Assembly (NCBI GenBank): GCA_001464275.1
Contig: LNFL01000101.1
Location: 1-42,069 of the forward strand
DNA from: Actinobacteria bacterium Ga0077560
GTDB taxonomy: Bacteria; Actinomycetota; Thermoleophilia; Miltoncostaeales; Miltoncostaeaceae
DNA: 42,069 nucleotides
Reading direction: 5' to 3'
Of this stretch, positions 1 to 9,523 are shown piece by piece; the first letter of the stretch is position 1; each line of letters opens with the position of its first letter. Made by a program: the position numbers and the translations under genes. A model generated the notes under the pieces. The model did no database searches. It worked only from the letters and a program-made list of their open reading frames with translations, and was not told the DNA's origin.

Positions 1-1
1 C

Positions 2-1423
2 ATCTACTCCTGGCGCGGCGCGGACGTCCGGAACATCCTGGACTTCGAGCGTGACTACCCCGACACGCACGTGGTGGCCCTGGAGCAGAACTACCGCTCC
101 ACCGGCACCATCCTGCGGGCCGCGAACGCCGTGGTGGCGCTCAACCGCGGGCGGCGCCCGAAGGAGCTGTGGACCGACCGCGGCGACGGGGAGCCCATCC
201 GCATCGACGCGTGCCGCGACGAGCACGAGGAGGCGCGGCTGGTGGTGTCCGAGGTGGACCGGGCCCTGGCCGACGGCACCTCGCTGTCGGAGATCGCGGT
301 CTTCTACCGCACCAACGCGCAGAGCCGGGCGATCGAGGACCAGCTGGTGCGGTCGCGCGTGGCCTACGCGGTGGTGGGCGGCCCGCGCTTCTACGAGCGG
401 TCCGAGGTGCGCGATCTCATCGCGTACCTGCGGGTGGTGGCGAACCCCAACGACGAGATCGCGCTGGGCCGGATGCTCGGGGCGCCGAAGCGCGGCATCG
501 GGCCCGGGTGCATCGCCAAGCTCACCGAGTTCGCCCGCGGGCACGAGATGGCACCGGCCGAGGCGATCGCACAGGCCGAGATGGTCTCCGGCCTCACGCA
601 GGCCCAGCGGCAGGCGCTCGCCGCGACGGCGTCGCTGCTCGCCGCGCTGGGCCAGGCCGTGGCCGCCGGCCTCTCCCTGGACCGGGTCATCGACATGACC
701 CTCGAGGGCTCCGGGCTCAGGGCCGCGCTGCTGGCCGAGGGCACCATGGAGGCGCAGGGCCGGCTCGAGAACCTCGAGGAGCTGGTGAACGTCGCGGCCG
801 AGTACCAGGAGCACTCCGACGATCCCTCCCTCGCCGGTTTCCTCGAGGAGATCGCGCTGCAATCCGACGCGGACCTGGTGGACCAGGGCTCCGGTCAGGT
901 CACCCTCATGACCGTCCACAACGCGAAGGGCCTGGAGTTCGACGTCGTGCTCATGACGGGCATGGAGGAGGGCGTGTTCCCGCACATGCGCTCCGACACC
1001 CCGGAGTCGCTCGAGGAGGAGCGGCGCCTCTGCTACGTCGGCATGACGCGGGCGCGGCGCCGGCTCATCCTCACCCACGCCGAGACCCGGGCGATGCACG
1101 GCGGACGCGACTACAAGCTGCCGTCGCGCTTCCTGTCGGAGATCCCGCGCGACGCCGTCGCCCGTCCGGCGGGCGCGCCGGTGCGCGCCGCCTACGCATC
1201 CAGCGGTCCCTCCTCGTACCGCCCGCGTGGAGGTGGCTCCTCGGCGCCGCCCAAGGCGCCGGCCCTGCTGGAGGCCGGCGACACCGTCCTGCACGCCACG
1301 TTCGGCGAGGGCGTGGTGACCGGGGTGGAGAGCCGCGGGCAGCTGGTGCGGGTGCGCTTCTCCAATGACGGAACCGAGCGGCGCCTGATGGCGGGCGCGG
1401 CACCGATGCGAAAGGTTGTGTGA
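2..1423 (+). CDS. pcrA: ATP-dependent DNA helicase PcrA/UvrD, 3' part (5' end outside window)
   Basis: C-terminal 473 residues of a superfamily 1A 3'-5' helicase of repair and replication; the reading frame is open from base 2, so the N-terminal ATP-binding half lies outside the window. Visible family motifs are SWRGAD near the start, QNYRST (motif IV), TVHNAKGLEFD (motif V, about residues 300-310) and GMTRARRR (motif VI with the arginine finger). The last ~50 residues, beginning GDTVLHATFGEG, match the small C-terminal Tudor-like domain that contacts RNA polymerase in PcrA. A GTG at 71 is an internal valine, not a start. The stop is immediately followed by the folD GTG, so the two are probably cotranscribed. 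UvrD and PcrA cannot be separated from this fragment; PcrA is the usual actinobacterial form. Confidence 0.95.
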   Translation: MYSWRGADVRNILDFERDYPDTHVVALEQNYRSTGTILRAANAVVALNRGRRPKELWTDRGDGEPIRIDACRDEHEEARLVVSEVDRALADGTSLSEIAVFYRTNAQSRAIEDQLVRSRVAYAVVGGPRFYERSEVRDLIAYLRVVANPNDEIALGRMLGAPKRGIGPGCIAKLTEFARGHEMAPAEAIAQAEMVSGLTQAQRQALAATASLLAALGQAVAAGLSLDRVIDMTLEGSGLRAALLAEGTMEAQGRLENLEELVNVAAEYQEHSDDPSLAGFLEEIALQSDADLVDQGSGQVTLMTVHNAKGLEFDVVLMTGMEEGVFPHMRSDTPESLEEERRLCYVGMTRARRRLILTHAETRAMHGGRDYKLPSRFLSEIPRDAVARPAGAPVRAAYASSGPSSYRPRGGGSSAPPKAPALLEAGDTVLHATFGEGVVTGVESRGQLVRVRFSNDGTERRLMAGAAPMRKVV

Positions 1424-2299
1424 GTGGCTGCCACGGTGATCGACGGGAAGGCCGCCGCCGCGCGGGTGCGGGCGGAGGTGGCGGAGGGCGTCGCCGCGTT
1501 CCGCGCGCAGCACGGGCGCGCGCCGGGGCTGGTGGGCATCCAGGTGGGGGACGACCCCGCCTCCGAGCTCTACCAGGCGGGCAAGGCGAAGGCGGCGGAG
1601 GAGGTCGGCATGGTGCCGCGCCGCATCACCCTGCCCGACACCACCACCCAGGCGGAGCTCGACGCGCTCGTCGATGAGCTGAACGCCGACGACACGGTGG
1701 ACGGGATGCTGGTGCAGCTGCCCGTGCCCGACCAGCTCTCCGAGCCGCTCATCGCCAACCGGATCCACCCCGACAAGGACGTCGACGGCTTCTCGCCGGT
1801 CAACCTCGGCCGCCTCATGCGCGGCGAGCCCGGCAACGTTCCGTGTACGCCGCAGGGCGTGATGCGGATGCTGAAGGACGCGGGGGTGCCGCTGTCGGGC
1901 GCCCACGCGGTGGTGGTGGGGCGCAGCCTGATCGTCGGGAAGCCGCAGTCGATGCTGCTGCTCGCCGAGCACTGCACGGTCACCATCGCGCATTCCCGGA
2001 CCAGGGACCTTCCGGCGCTGTGCCGGACCGCAGACATCCTGGTGGCCGCCGTCGGCCGCCCGGAGATGATCCGCGGCGACTGGGTCAAGCCCGGCGCCGC
2101 GGTGATGGACGTGGGCATCAACCGCACGGACGACGGCCTCAGGGGCGACGTCCACTACGCGGAGGCCGCCGAGGTGGCGGGGTGGATCACCCCGGTCCCC
2201 GGCGGCGTCGGTCCCATGACCATCGCCTATCTGCTCGCCAACACCCTGGAGGCCGCCCACCGGCGCGCCGGGGACGACACACAAGGGGAACCTGCATGA
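1424..2299 (+). CDS. folD: Bifunctional methylenetetrahydrofolate dehydrogenase / methenyltetrahydrofolate cyclohydrolase
   Basis: 291 residues, normal FolD length. It converts 5,10-methylene-THF to 10-formyl-THF via methenyl-THF in the cytoplasm, using NADP. The catalytic Tyr-x3-Lys is seen as Y50-QAG-K54. Other signatures are [17 protein letters not shown], the NADP-site stretch [12 protein letters not shown] and the C-terminal [11 protein letters not shown]. The GTG start directly abuts the helicase stop, and the 3' end overlaps the next gene by ATGA, so translation of the three genes is likely coupled. The pairing with an F420/NADP transhydrogenase suggests a cofactor-balancing neighbourhood (inference). 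Confidence 0.97.
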   Translation: MAATVIDGKAAAARVRAEVAEGVAAFRAQHGRAPGLVGIQVGDDPASELYQAGKAKAAEEVGMVPRRITLPDTTTQAELDALVDELNADDTVDGMLVQLPVPDQLSEPLIANRIHPDKDVDGFSPVNLGRLMRGEPGNVPCTPQGVMRMLKDAGVPLSGAHAVVVGRSLIVGKPQSMLLLAEHCTVTIAHSRTRDLPALCRTADILVAAVGRPEMIRGDWVKPGAAVMDVGINRTDDGLRGDVHYAEAAEVAGWITPVPGGVGPMTIAYLLANTLEAAHRRAGDDTQGEPA

Positions 2300-2991
2300 A
2301 GATCGCGATCTTCGGAGGGACCGGCGACCTCGGCCGGGGCCTTGCCATCTGCTTCGCCGCCGCCGGCCACGAGATCATCGTCGGCTCGCGGAGCCAGGAG
2401 CGCGCCGACCAGGCGGCGGACGGGCTGCGGGAGGCGCTTCCCGACGGGAAGTTCGTCCCGATGGAGAACGTCGCCGCCGCCGAGGCCGGCGAGGTGGCCG
2501 TGGTGTCCATCCCGTGGGAGGGCATCGAGGCGACCATCCCGGCGCTCGCCGACGCGCTGTCCGGGAAGGTGCTCATCTCGGTGGTCAACGCGCTGAAATT
2601 CGGCAAGGCCGGCGCCATCGCGGTGCAGGGTGACGAGCTTCCGGGCGGCGCGCAGTCATGCGCCCACAAGATCCAGGAGCTCGCCCCCGAGGCGAAGGTC
2701 GTGGTGGCCTACAACAACCTCCCGGCCGCGGGCCTGCAGGAGCGCCACCACCTGGGTGCCGACGTGCTGGTGTGCGGCAAGAGCAAGGAGGCGCGTGACA
2801 CGGTCATCGCCCTCACCAACGACCTGCCGGGCTGCCGCGGCCTGGACGCGGGCCCCCTGGCCAACGCGCTGATCATCGAGGGCATGACCGCGCTCGTGAT
2901 CAACATGAACAAGCGCTACGGCGGCGAGGCGAGCATCGCCATCACCGGCCTGGAGAACGCCCCGCCGGCGCCGGCGGCCGCGGGCCACTGA
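2296..2991 (+). CDS. npdG: F420-dependent NADP reductase (F420H2:NADP+ oxidoreductase)
   Basis: 231 residues. It transfers hydride between reduced coenzyme F420 and NADP. The N-terminal Rossmann loop GGTGDLGRG (residues 7-15) followed by GSR at the end of strand 2 matches the NADP-binding part of the Fno/NpdG family, and the full length matches that family. It starts with the ATG of an ATGA overlap with folD and is followed by a strong hairpin, so it ends the operon. Presence of the gene implies that the organism makes or uses F420, common in Actinomycetota. The alternative assignment, a generic NADPH:F420 oxidoreductase-like Rossmann protein, would not alter the fold prediction. Confidence 0.9.
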   Translation: MKIAIFGGTGDLGRGLAICFAAAGHEIIVGSRSQERADQAADGLREALPDGKFVPMENVAAAEAGEVAVVSIPWEGIEATIPALADALSGKVLISVVNALKFGKAGAIAVQGDELPGGAQSCAHKIQELAPEAKVVVAYNNLPAAGLQERHHLGADVLVCGKSKEARDTVIALTNDLPGCRGLDAGPLANALIIEGMTALVINMNKRYGGEASIAITGLENAPPAPAAAGH

Positions 2992-3005
2992 CGCCGTGAG
3001 CTGAT

Positions 3006-3042
3006 GGGCGGGGAGGGCCCCGTGCCTGGTCCCTCCCCGCCC
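3006..3042 (+). terminator. Hairpin terminator after npdG
   Basis: A perfect 12-bp inverted repeat (GGGCGGGGAGGG with its complement) encloses a 13-nt loop 14 bp after the npdG stop. There is no T-run, as is common for high-GC terminators. The remaining gap to 3183 shows no further gene. Confidence 0.6.
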
Positions 3043-3183
3043 TGACGCGCGCAACGGTGGTGCTCCCCCGAACAGCGGTGCCCTCGCTGCGGGACGTCGC
3101 CGCGCGTCCCAGGATCTATCGAGCCGCGGTGCCCGGACTTGAATCGCGGCGTCCGGCGCGCCGGACCCGGGGCCGCGCCGGGT

Positions 3184-3750
3184 TCAGTCCCAGCCGCGCC
3201 ATTCGGTGACGGCGGCGGCGGCCGCGCGCGGCGGGGTGGGCGGCGGCGGTCCCTCCGGCACCCCGACGTAGACGAAGCCGATGATCTCCTCGGCGGGCCC
3301 GCAGCCCAGGTGCGCCCGCACCTCGTCCTCGTCGATGAAGGCGCCGGTGCGCCAGATGGCCCCCAGGCCGTCGGCGTGGGCGGCCAGCAGCAGGTTCTGG
3401 AGCCCGGCGCACACCGCGTCGCGGTCCTCGCGGCGCATCACCGGGTCCTCGGACTCCGAGCGGCAGACGCAGGCGATGATGACCGGGGCGCGGGAGGTGA
3501 GCGCCAGCGCCGCATCACGGGCCTCGGGGGTGAGGCCGGGGTTCGCCCGGACCACGGCGTCCGCGTGCGCCGCCCCGAGCGCATCCCGCGCCGCGCCGGT
3601 GATGACCACGAAGCGCCAGGGTTCGGTGACCTTGTGGTTGGGCGCCCAGGTGGCCGCCTCAACGAGCCGGGCGATGCGTTCGCGGGCGATGGCGTCCTGC
3701 CGCACGCGGCCCACCGACCGGCGGCCCCTGATGGCGTCCGTGACGTTCAT
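3184..3750 (-). CDS. Nitroreductase family FMN oxidoreductase
   Basis: 188 residues, the short single-domain form of the nitroreductase fold; such proteins bind FMN as dimers and use NAD(P)H. The N-terminal RGRRSVGR supplies the phosphate-binding arginines, TWAPNHKVTEPWRF is the typical second motif, and AGLQNLLLAAHADGLGAIWRTG is the conserved C-terminal flavin-contact region. Its ATG overlaps the stop of the upstream metallopeptidase gene by ATGA, so the two form a minus-strand pair. The substrate cannot be read from the sequence. The C-terminal PPPPTPP stretch is not conserved in the family. Confidence 0.85.
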   Translation of the reverse strand: MNVTDAIRGRRSVGRVRQDAIARERIARLVEAATWAPNHKVTEPWRFVVITGAARDALGAAHADAVVRANPGLTPEARDAALALTSRAPVIIACVCRSESEDPVMRREDRDAVCAGLQNLLLAAHADGLGAIWRTGAFIDEDEVRAHLGCGPAEEIIGFVYVGVPEGPPPPTPPRAAAAAVTEWRGWD

Positions 3751-4100
3751 GCGTACCCCAGCTCCTCGAGTTGGTCCTCGTCCATGCCCAGGTGATGGCC
3801 GATCTCGTGGAGCACGGTGATCCGCACCTGCTCCACCAGGTCGTCCGGGCGCGGGAAGTCCCGCACCAGCGGTTCCATGTAGATCGAGATCCGCGCGGGC
3901 AGCTCGCCCCAGCCGTACCCCTCCGGCCGTGAGCGCGGGACGCCGTGGTACAGCCCGTAGAGGCGGCCCATGTGGGCGGGAGCCCGGTCCTCCACCACGA
4001 TCGCGATCTCGTCGAGCGCGTCGGCGAAGGCGTCCGGCACCAGGTCGATGGCCCGGGCCACGAGGTCCTCGAACTCCGCGCGATCGATCACGGCACGCAT
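3747..4100 (-). CDS. Small zincin-type metallopeptidase family protein (PF06262-like)
   Basis: 117 residues from the ATG at 4100; the frame stays open upstream, but the extra sequence is Arg/Ala-rich and unlike the family. Near the C-terminus it carries a zinc-binding HExxH motif (HEIGHH), followed by MDEDQLEELGY, the hallmark of the small actinobacterial 'possibl zinc metallopeptidase' family. The N-terminal half, MRAVIDRAEFEDLVARAIDL, is the usual start. Function is unknown; proteolysis is inferred from the motif only. It is translationally coupled to the downstream nitroreductase and divergent from the ftsH-like gene. Confidence 0.85.
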   Translation of the reverse strand: MRAVIDRAEFEDLVARAIDLVPDAFADALDEIAIVVEDRAPAHMGRLYGLYHGVPRSRPEGYGWGELPARISIYMEPLVRDFPRPDDLVEQVRITVLHEIGHHLGMDEDQLEELGYA

Positions 4101-4192
4101 GGTACCCGGCGCGGGGCGCCTACCCGGTCGGACGGTGGTCGCCGTCCACATGGAGGTGTCCCGCCGTGCGGCCGGTGCGCTTACCTCGGTGC

Positions 4193-6031
4193 ATGCCCAA
4201 ACGGATCCGCATCGCCATGCGCTGCTCGCTGCTCCTGCTCGTCGCCCTCGTCGCGGCGACCGCGAACGCCGAGCCCGCCCCCTCATCGGCCACGGAGGCG
4301 CCCATCCGGCCGGTGGCGATCTCGCAGGCGCTGGACCGCCTCGCCTCGGGCCGCGCCGACAGCGCGACCCTGGTGGGCCCCACAGGCGACTTGGAGCTGC
4401 ACGTGCGCGCCGGCGATGAGCACCTCATCGCCCAGCTCACGCCGGAGCTCACGGACGACGTGGTGGCGGCCGCGCGGCGCGGCGACGTGCCGTTCACGGT
4501 CGAGCGGACGCGCATCGACACCACCGCCGGACTCGGCGGGCCCATCGAGCAGCCGTTCTCGCTGAGCGAGTGGATGCAGACCTGGGGTCCGATGATCCTG
4601 CTCGCCGCCCTGGTGATCGTGTCGGCCTGGGCGCTGAAGGCCATGGGCGGCGCGCGGTTCAAGAGCCGGCTCAAGCCGGTGAAGTCCGTCACGCGGTTCG
4701 CGGACGTCGCGGGCATCGACGAGATCCGGGACGACGTGGCGGAGATCGCCGACGTGCTCAGCAACCCGGCGCCGTACGAGCGCCTGGGCGCCCAGCTGCC
4801 CAAGGGCGTGATCCTGCACGGGCCCCCCGGCACGGGCAAGACGCTGCTGGCGCGGGCCGTCGCCGGTGAGGCGGGCGTCCCGTTCTTCTCGGTGTCGGGA
4901 TCCGAGTTCGTCGAGGTGTACGCGGGGCTCGGCTCTCGCCGCATCCGGGCGCTGTTCGCGGCGGCCCGCAAGGCCGCCCCGGCGGTCGTCTACATCGACG
5001 AGATCGACGCGGTGGGCGGGCGCCGCACCGGCCACGCCGCCAACGGCGAGCGTGAGCAGACCCTCGACCAGCTCCTCACCGAGATGGACGGCTTCCGCAA
5101 CGACCCGTCCCGCCCGGTGGTGGTGCTGGCCTCGACCAACCGGCTGGAGGAACTGGACCCCGCGCTGGTGCGGTCGGGCCGGTTCGACCGGAAGATCGCC
5201 GTGGGGCTGCCCGACCGGGCCGCGCGGCGGGAGATCCTGGACGTGCACCTGCGCGGCCGCCCGGTGGCGGTGGGGGCCGATCCGGTGGAGGTCGCGGCGA
5301 TGACCGCCGGACTGGCGGGCGCCGACCTGGCGGCGCTGTGCAACGAGGCGGCCTTCGAGGCCGCCCGCGAGGGACGTGACGACATCGACCTGGCGCACTT
5401 CCGGCGGGCCCTCATGCGCCTGGCCGCAGGGCCGGAGCGCCGCAGCCGGGTGATGTCCGAGGAGGAGCGCCGCCTGGTGGCATACCACGAGATGGGGCAC
5501 GCCCTGGTGGGGCACATGGCGCCCACCTGCGACCCGGTGGAGCGCGTGACCGTGATCCCGCAGGGGCAGGCGCTCGGCGTGACGATCTCCCTGCCCACCG
5601 AGGACCGCTTCCTGGCCACGCGGACGGAGTGCATGGAGCGGATGACGATGATGCTCGCCGGCCGGGCCGCCGAGGAGCTGGTGTTCGGGGAGTTCACCAG
5701 CGGCGCCGCGGACGATCTGAACCGCGCGTCCGCCCTGGCACGGCGCATGGCCGGCGAGCTGGCCATGGCCATGGGGAGCACCGACGAGAGCCTCATGGTG
5801 GGCCTGCCGGCGCGCAGCGGCGAGCGCGCCGCCGAGGAGGTGGAGCGCGCCGCCCAGGACCTGGTGCGACGTGCCTTCCGCGATGCGACCCGCCTGCTCA
5901 CCGAGCACCGCCATCTGCTGGAGGCCGGCGCACACCGCCTGCTGGAGGCGGAGGCGCTGGAGCGCGAGGAGCTCGGCGAGCTGTTCGGGCCGCGCCCGGG
6001 GATGGAGCGCCTGGCGCCGCTCGGCGCCTGA
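4193..6031 (+). CDS. ftsH: FtsH-like ATP-dependent membrane zinc protease
   Basis: 612 residues. Order: signal or TM segment (residues ~9-24), short periplasmic domain, second TM (~134-151), AAA+ ATPase and M41 peptidase. Walker A is GPPGTGKT (G210-T217), Walker B VVYIDEID, the second region of homology [18 protein letters not shown], and the zinc site HEMGH (H432-H436) with the third ligand probably D508 in the GAADDLNRA stretch. The pore loop reads VYAGLG instead of the usual MFVGVG. The protein degrades misfolded and regulatory membrane proteins by family function. No strong SD precedes the ATG; a TTACCT element sits 6 bp upstream, so the mRNA may be leaderless. It is not in the classical tilS-hpt-ftsH context and may be a second FtsH. 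Confidence 0.92.
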   Translation: MPKRIRIAMRCSLLLLVALVAATANAEPAPSSATEAPIRPVAISQALDRLASGRADSATLVGPTGDLELHVRAGDEHLIAQLTPELTDDVVAAARRGDVPFTVERTRIDTTAGLGGPIEQPFSLSEWMQTWGPMILLAALVIVSAWALKAMGGARFKSRLKPVKSVTRFADVAGIDEIRDDVAEIADVLSNPAPYERLGAQLPKGVILHGPPGTGKTLLARAVAGEAGVPFFSVSGSEFVEVYAGLGSRRIRALFAAARKAAPAVVYIDEIDAVGGRRTGHAANGEREQTLDQLLTEMDGFRNDPSRPVVVLASTNRLEELDPALVRSGRFDRKIAVGLPDRAARREILDVHLRGRPVAVGADPVEVAAMTAGLAGADLAALCNEAAFEAAREGRDDIDLAHFRRALMRLAAGPERRSRVMSEEERRLVAYHEMGHALVGHMAPTCDPVERVTVIPQGQALGVTISLPTEDRFLATRTECMERMTMMLAGRAAEELVFGEFTSGAADDLNRASALARRMAGELAMAMGSTDESLMVGLPARSGERAAEEVERAAQDLVRRAFRDATRLLTEHRHLLEAGAHRLLEAEALEREELGELFGPRPGMERLAPLGA

Positions 6032-6049
6032 CGCCCCATCCCCGCGGCG

Positions 6050-7057
6050 CTACGGCGCCGGGACGAACGTGTCGTTGACGGCGGCGGCGACGTCCCCGTC
6101 GCCGGTCAGCAGCCCGTTCTCGCGCATCCACGTCGCGAGGTCGGCCCACTGCTGCGGCAGCACCGCGACGGCGGGCACGCCGTCGGTGGCAAGCAGCGGC
6201 GCGGTGAGGGCCAGCTGGGCGCCGAGGGTGTCCGCGCTGAGGTCCGGGTTGGCCTTCAGCAGCGCGGCGGCGGCCGCGTCCGGGTTCCCGGCCGCCCACG
6301 CCTGGCCCTCGGCCAGCCCGGCGACGAAGTCCCGCACGAGCTGCGGGTCGTCCTTCGCGACGGTGTCGCTGGTCACGATGACCAGCTCCGCGTACATCGG
6401 CACCCCGTGCTCTTCGAGGCGCAGGACGTTGAGCTTCACGCCCTTGGCCTCCAGCTCGGGCTGCTCGATGTTCCAGTAGGCGCCGATGACGGCGTCCACC
6501 TTGCCGGCCGCCAGCGACGGCGCGAGGTTGAAGCCCACGTTGCGGAGCGTCACCTTCGCCGGGTCGCCGCCGTCGGAGCGCACCACGGTGTCCAGCAGCG
6601 CGCGGTCGGAGGGGACGCCCGCGGCCCCGACCGTCTTGCCCTCCAGGTCACGCGGCCGCGTGATGCCGCGGTCGGCGCGCGCCATGACGCTGTTGAGGGG
6701 GATGGGGATGAGGGCCGCGACGGCCGTCACCGGGATGCCCTGGCTGCGGGCGATCAGCACCTCGGGCGCGTAGGAGATCGCGAACGGCGCCTTGCCCGCG
6801 GCGACCTGCTTGAGCGAGGCGGCGGGGTCGGTGGGGACGGTGGTGGTCACATCCAGGCCGCGGCGGGCGAAGAAGCCCTGGTCCACGGCGCCCAGCAGGC
6901 CGGCGTGGTCGGCGTTGGCGTACCAGTCCAGGATCACCTCGGCCGCCCGCGGCGCCGTGGTGGCGGTTCCGGCGGGGGTGTCGGCGGTGTCGTCGCCGCA
7001 TCCGGCGAACAGCACCGCCGTGAGGGCGACGGCGATGGTCAGGAGTCTGCGGATCAC
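6050..7057 (-). CDS. thiY: ABC transporter substrate-binding lipoprotein, NMT1/THI5-like (thiamine pyrimidine precursor)
   Basis: 335 residues from a GTG at 7057, chosen because it forms a GTGA overlap with the permease stop and has GGAG 9 nt upstream; an in-frame ATG at 7072 is the alternative. It has a signal peptide ending in a lipobox (VLFAGC), so it is a membrane-anchored lipoprotein. The mature part begins EVILDWYANADHAGL, typical of the NMT1/THI5-like family that binds hydroxymethylpyrimidine or formylaminopyrimidine. It is last in an operon headed by a TPP riboswitch, which supports uptake of a thiamine pyrimidine precursor rather than sulfonate. The exact ligand is inferred. Confidence 0.88.
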   Translation of the reverse strand: MIRRLLTIAVALTAVLFAGCGDDTADTPAGTATTAPRAAEVILDWYANADHAGLLGAVDQGFFARRGLDVTTTVPTDPAASLKQVAAGKAPFAISYAPEVLIARSQGIPVTAVAALIPIPLNSVMARADRGITRPRDLEGKTVGAAGVPSDRALLDTVVRSDGGDPAKVTLRNVGFNLAPSLAAGKVDAVIGAYWNIEQPELEAKGVKLNVLRLEEHGVPMYAELVIVTSDTVAKDDPQLVRDFVAGLAEGQAWAAGNPDAAAAALLKANPDLSADTLGAQLALTAPLLATDGVPAVAVLPQQWADLATWMRENGLLTGDGDVAAAVNDTFVPAP

Positions 7058-7827
7058 GTGTGGGCGCTCCATGTGGGTCGTGTTGGGCGATGCCGGTGGG
7101 GAAGGGCCAGGCGCTCGGCGAGCGCCACGGCCAGGAAGAGGACGACGCCGATGAGGGCCAGGGCCGCGATCGCGGCCATGGCGAGGGCCGTCTCGAACTG
7201 CGCGGTCGCGAGCTCGGTGAGGTAGCCCAGCCCGCGGTCCGCGCCGACGTACTCGGCCACCACGGCCCCGGTCACCGCGAACACGGCGGCCAGGCGCAGT
7301 CCCGAGAACAGCGGGGGGAGGGCGGCGGGCACGGTGACGTGCCACCACGTCCAGCCGCGGGAGGCGCCGAGGGTGCGCACGGTGCGCGCCAGCGCGGGGT
7401 CGCCGCCGCGCAGGCCGTCGACGGCGGTCACCACGATGGGGAAGACGCACAGCAGCGCGGCGACGACGATCTGGGTGAGGGTGTAGTCGAGCCACACCGC
7501 CATCACGGGCGCCAGCGACAGGATCGGGACGGCCTGGCTCGCGACGATCCACGGGTACACGGCACCCTCCAGGACGCGGCTGGCCGCGATACCGGCCGCC
7601 AGCAGCAGCCCCACCACGAGGGCGATGCCCAGGCCCACGAGGGTCGCGAGGATCGTCGCCTGCGCGTGGAACCACAGCCGGTCGCGGTGCTCCCACGCCG
7701 CCGATGCGACCTGTCCGGGCGAGGGCAGCAGCCAGTCGCGGGGCTGCGCGAACCAGATCACGGCCTGCCAGAGCAGCAGGCCGCCCAGGGGCAGCACGGG
7801 GAGTGCCCAGCGGCGCGAGACCCTCAT
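7054..7827 (-). CDS. thiX: ABC transporter permease, thiamine-precursor uptake
   Basis: 257 residues from the ATG at 7827, which overlaps the ATPase stop by ATGA. Hydrophobic segments suggest about six membrane spans. The cytoplasmic EAA loop that docks on the ATPase is seen as ARTVRTLGASRGWTWWHV followed by TVPAALPPLFSGLR. The family (BPD_transp_1) also includes taurine and sulfonate permeases; the assignment to a ThiXYZ system rests on the operon with thiL and the TPP riboswitch. The frame is open further upstream, but that region is the ATPase gene in another frame. Confidence 0.87.
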   Translation of the reverse strand: MRVSRRWALPVLPLGGLLLWQAVIWFAQPRDWLLPSPGQVASAAWEHRDRLWFHAQATILATLVGLGIALVVGLLLAAGIAASRVLEGAVYPWIVASQAVPILSLAPVMAVWLDYTLTQIVVAALLCVFPIVVTAVDGLRGGDPALARTVRTLGASRGWTWWHVTVPAALPPLFSGLRLAAVFAVTGAVVAEYVGADRGLGYLTELATAQFETALAMAAIAALALIGVVLFLAVALAERLALPHRHRPTRPTWSAHT

Positions 7828-8570
7828 GCGGTGCGTCCCACGGCGCGCTGGTCGCGCAACGCGTCCAGGATGGACTCGCGGAGCCGCGCGCGCACCTCGG
7901 GGGGCCGGGGACGCGGCGCGGGGCAGTCGACCTCCACCAGCCGGCCCAGCGGCCGCGGGCCGCTCACCAGGACACGGTCGGCCAGCGTCGCGGCCTCCTC
8001 CGGGTCGTGGGTCACCAGCAGCACGGTGGGCCGCAGGCGGGCCCACAGCTCGATCACCTCGGCGTGGAGCTCGGCACGGGTGAGGGCGTCCAGCGCCCCG
8101 AACGGCTCATCGAGGAGCCACACCGGGCGGCCGGCCAGGACGGTGCGGGCCAGGGCGGCACGCTGGCGCATGCCCCCGGACAGGGCGTGGGGGTAGTGGC
8201 GCTCGAACCCCGCCAGCCCGTACCGCTCGAGGGCGTCGCGGGCGAGGGCGTCGGCGTCGGCCGCGCCAGCCAGGCGGGCGCCGACGGCGATGTTGTCCAG
8301 CAGTGTCCGCCACGGCAGCAGCGAGTCGCCCTGCGGCATCAGCGCCAGGCGCCCCAGGCGGTTCGGCGCCGGGGCGCCGTCGATGAGCACGGCGCCGGCG
8401 TCCGCTTCGCACAGCCCCGCCGCGACATCCAGCAGGGTGCTCTTCCCGCATCCGGAGGGCCCGACGAGGGCGACCACCTCACCGGGGGCCACGGTGAGCT
8501 CCACGGCGTCCAGCACCGCCAGGTCACCCCGGCCCAGCGTGACGGCGCGCAGGCTCAGCTCAGCCGACAT
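7824..8570 (-). CDS. thiZ: ABC transporter ATP-binding protein, thiamine-precursor uptake
   Basis: 248 residues. A complete nucleotide-binding domain: Walker A GPSGCGKS near residue 40, Q-loop MPQGD, signature LSGGMRQR, Walker B VWLLDEP and the switch histidine in VTHDPEEA. It energises the neighbouring permease. It overlaps thiL by 11 bp at its start and the permease by 4 bp at its end, so all four genes are one translationally coupled unit. As with the permease, the substrate is inferred from riboswitch context and the THI5-like binding protein. Confidence 0.88.
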   Translation of the reverse strand: MSAELSLRAVTLGRGDLAVLDAVELTVAPGEVVALVGPSGCGKSTLLDVAAGLCEADAGAVLIDGAPAPNRLGRLALMPQGDSLLPWRTLLDNIAVGARLAGAADADALARDALERYGLAGFERHYPHALSGGMRQRAALARTVLAGRPVWLLDEPFGALDALTRAELHAEVIELWARLRPTVLLVTHDPEEAATLADRVLVSGPRPLGRLVEVDCPAPRPRPPEVRARLRESILDALRDQRAVGRTA

Positions 8571-9516
8571 CGTGGTCCCAGCCCATGCGCGTCAGGACGA
8601 CGGGGACGCCATGGCGCTCCACCAGGAGCCCGGGGGGACCGGCCTCGCAGCGGCCCACCGGGATGAGGGCGCAGCCGGGAACCCGCATCCCGGCGGGCAC
8701 GGCCACGATGAGCTCGTAGTCCTCGCCGCCGGTGGCGGCCAGCTCGTCGGCCGGCCGTCCCAGCGCGGCCGCCACCTCGGCGACCCCGGGCCCCAGGGGG
8801 ACGCGCTCGAGCTCGAGCACCACCCGGAGCCCCGATGCCTCGGCGAGACGGGAGGCGTCGATGGCCAGTCCGTCGGAGCAGTCCAGCATCGCGTGGGCGC
8901 CCGCCGCGGCCAGGGCGATGCCCTCCGCGACGCGCGGCCGCGGACGCAGGTGCGCGGCCACGACCGCGTCGCGCAGCGGTGCCGGCAGGGGCAGGGAGGG
9001 GGACTCCAGCACGTGCAGCCCCGCCCCGGACGCCCCGACCGGCCCGGTGACGCACAGCAGGTCTCCCGGTCGCGCGCCCGAGCGCTCCACCGCGGCGATG
9101 CCCGGCGCCATCCTGCCGACGGCGGTCACGCCCACCACCAGCTCGGCCGCGGCGGTCGTGTCGCCCCCGGCGATCGTGCAGCCCCACTCGGCCGCCAGCG
9201 TCTCCATGCCGTCGTAGAGCGCGTCCACGACGGCCGGCGCGACACCCCGGGGGAGCCCCAGGCCCACCAGCGCCGCCACCGGCGCGGCGCCCATCGCCGC
9301 CAGGTCGGAGAGGTTGACCGCCAGCGACTTCCAGCCGATGTCCCAGGGCGCGGCGGTGCCGAGCCGGAAGTGGACGTCCTGCACGAGCATGTCGTGCGCC
9401 AGCACGATCGCGGGGTCGCCGTCCAGGACCGCCGCGTCGTCACCGATGCCCAGGCGCACGCCCGGGCGCACGGCGGCGCGCGCGGTGATGGCTCGTATGA
9501 GCGCAGCCTCGGACAT
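8560..9516 (-). CDS. thiL: Thiamine-monophosphate kinase
   Basis: 318 residues from the ATG at 9516. ThiL phosphorylates thiamine monophosphate to thiamine pyrophosphate, the last step of the pathway. It has the AIR-synthase/ThiL fold signatures: GIGDDAAVL near the N-terminus, DMLVQDVHF, NLSDLAAMGA, and GGEDYEL in the C-terminal half. The chosen start is preceded by GGGAGGA with 9-nt spacing; an upstream in-frame ATG at 9561 would lie inside the riboswitch and is rejected. The SD belongs to the 3' edge of the TPP aptamer, so translation is probably controlled by TPP. It is the first gene of a thiL-thiZ-thiX-thiY operon. Confidence 0.95.
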   Translation of the reverse strand: MSEAALIRAITARAAVRPGVRLGIGDDAAVLDGDPAIVLAHDMLVQDVHFRLGTAAPWDIGWKSLAVNLSDLAAMGAAPVAALVGLGLPRGVAPAVVDALYDGMETLAAEWGCTIAGGDTTAAAELVVGVTAVGRMAPGIAAVERSGARPGDLLCVTGPVGASGAGLHVLESPSLPLPAPLRDAVVAAHLRPRPRVAEGIALAAAGAHAMLDCSDGLAIDASRLAEASGLRVVLELERVPLGPGVAEVAAALGRPADELAATGGEDYELIVAVPAGMRVPGCALIPVGRCEAGPPGLLVERHGVPVVLTRMGWDHDVG

Positions 9517-9523
9517 GCGCTCG

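Noticed and set aside
3120-3155. tRNA-like string (GCCCGGACTTGAATCG) in the gap before the nitroreductase gene
   Set aside because: It resembles a T-arm, but the flanking 5-bp stems do not pair on either strand and no acceptor, D or anticodon arms can be found.
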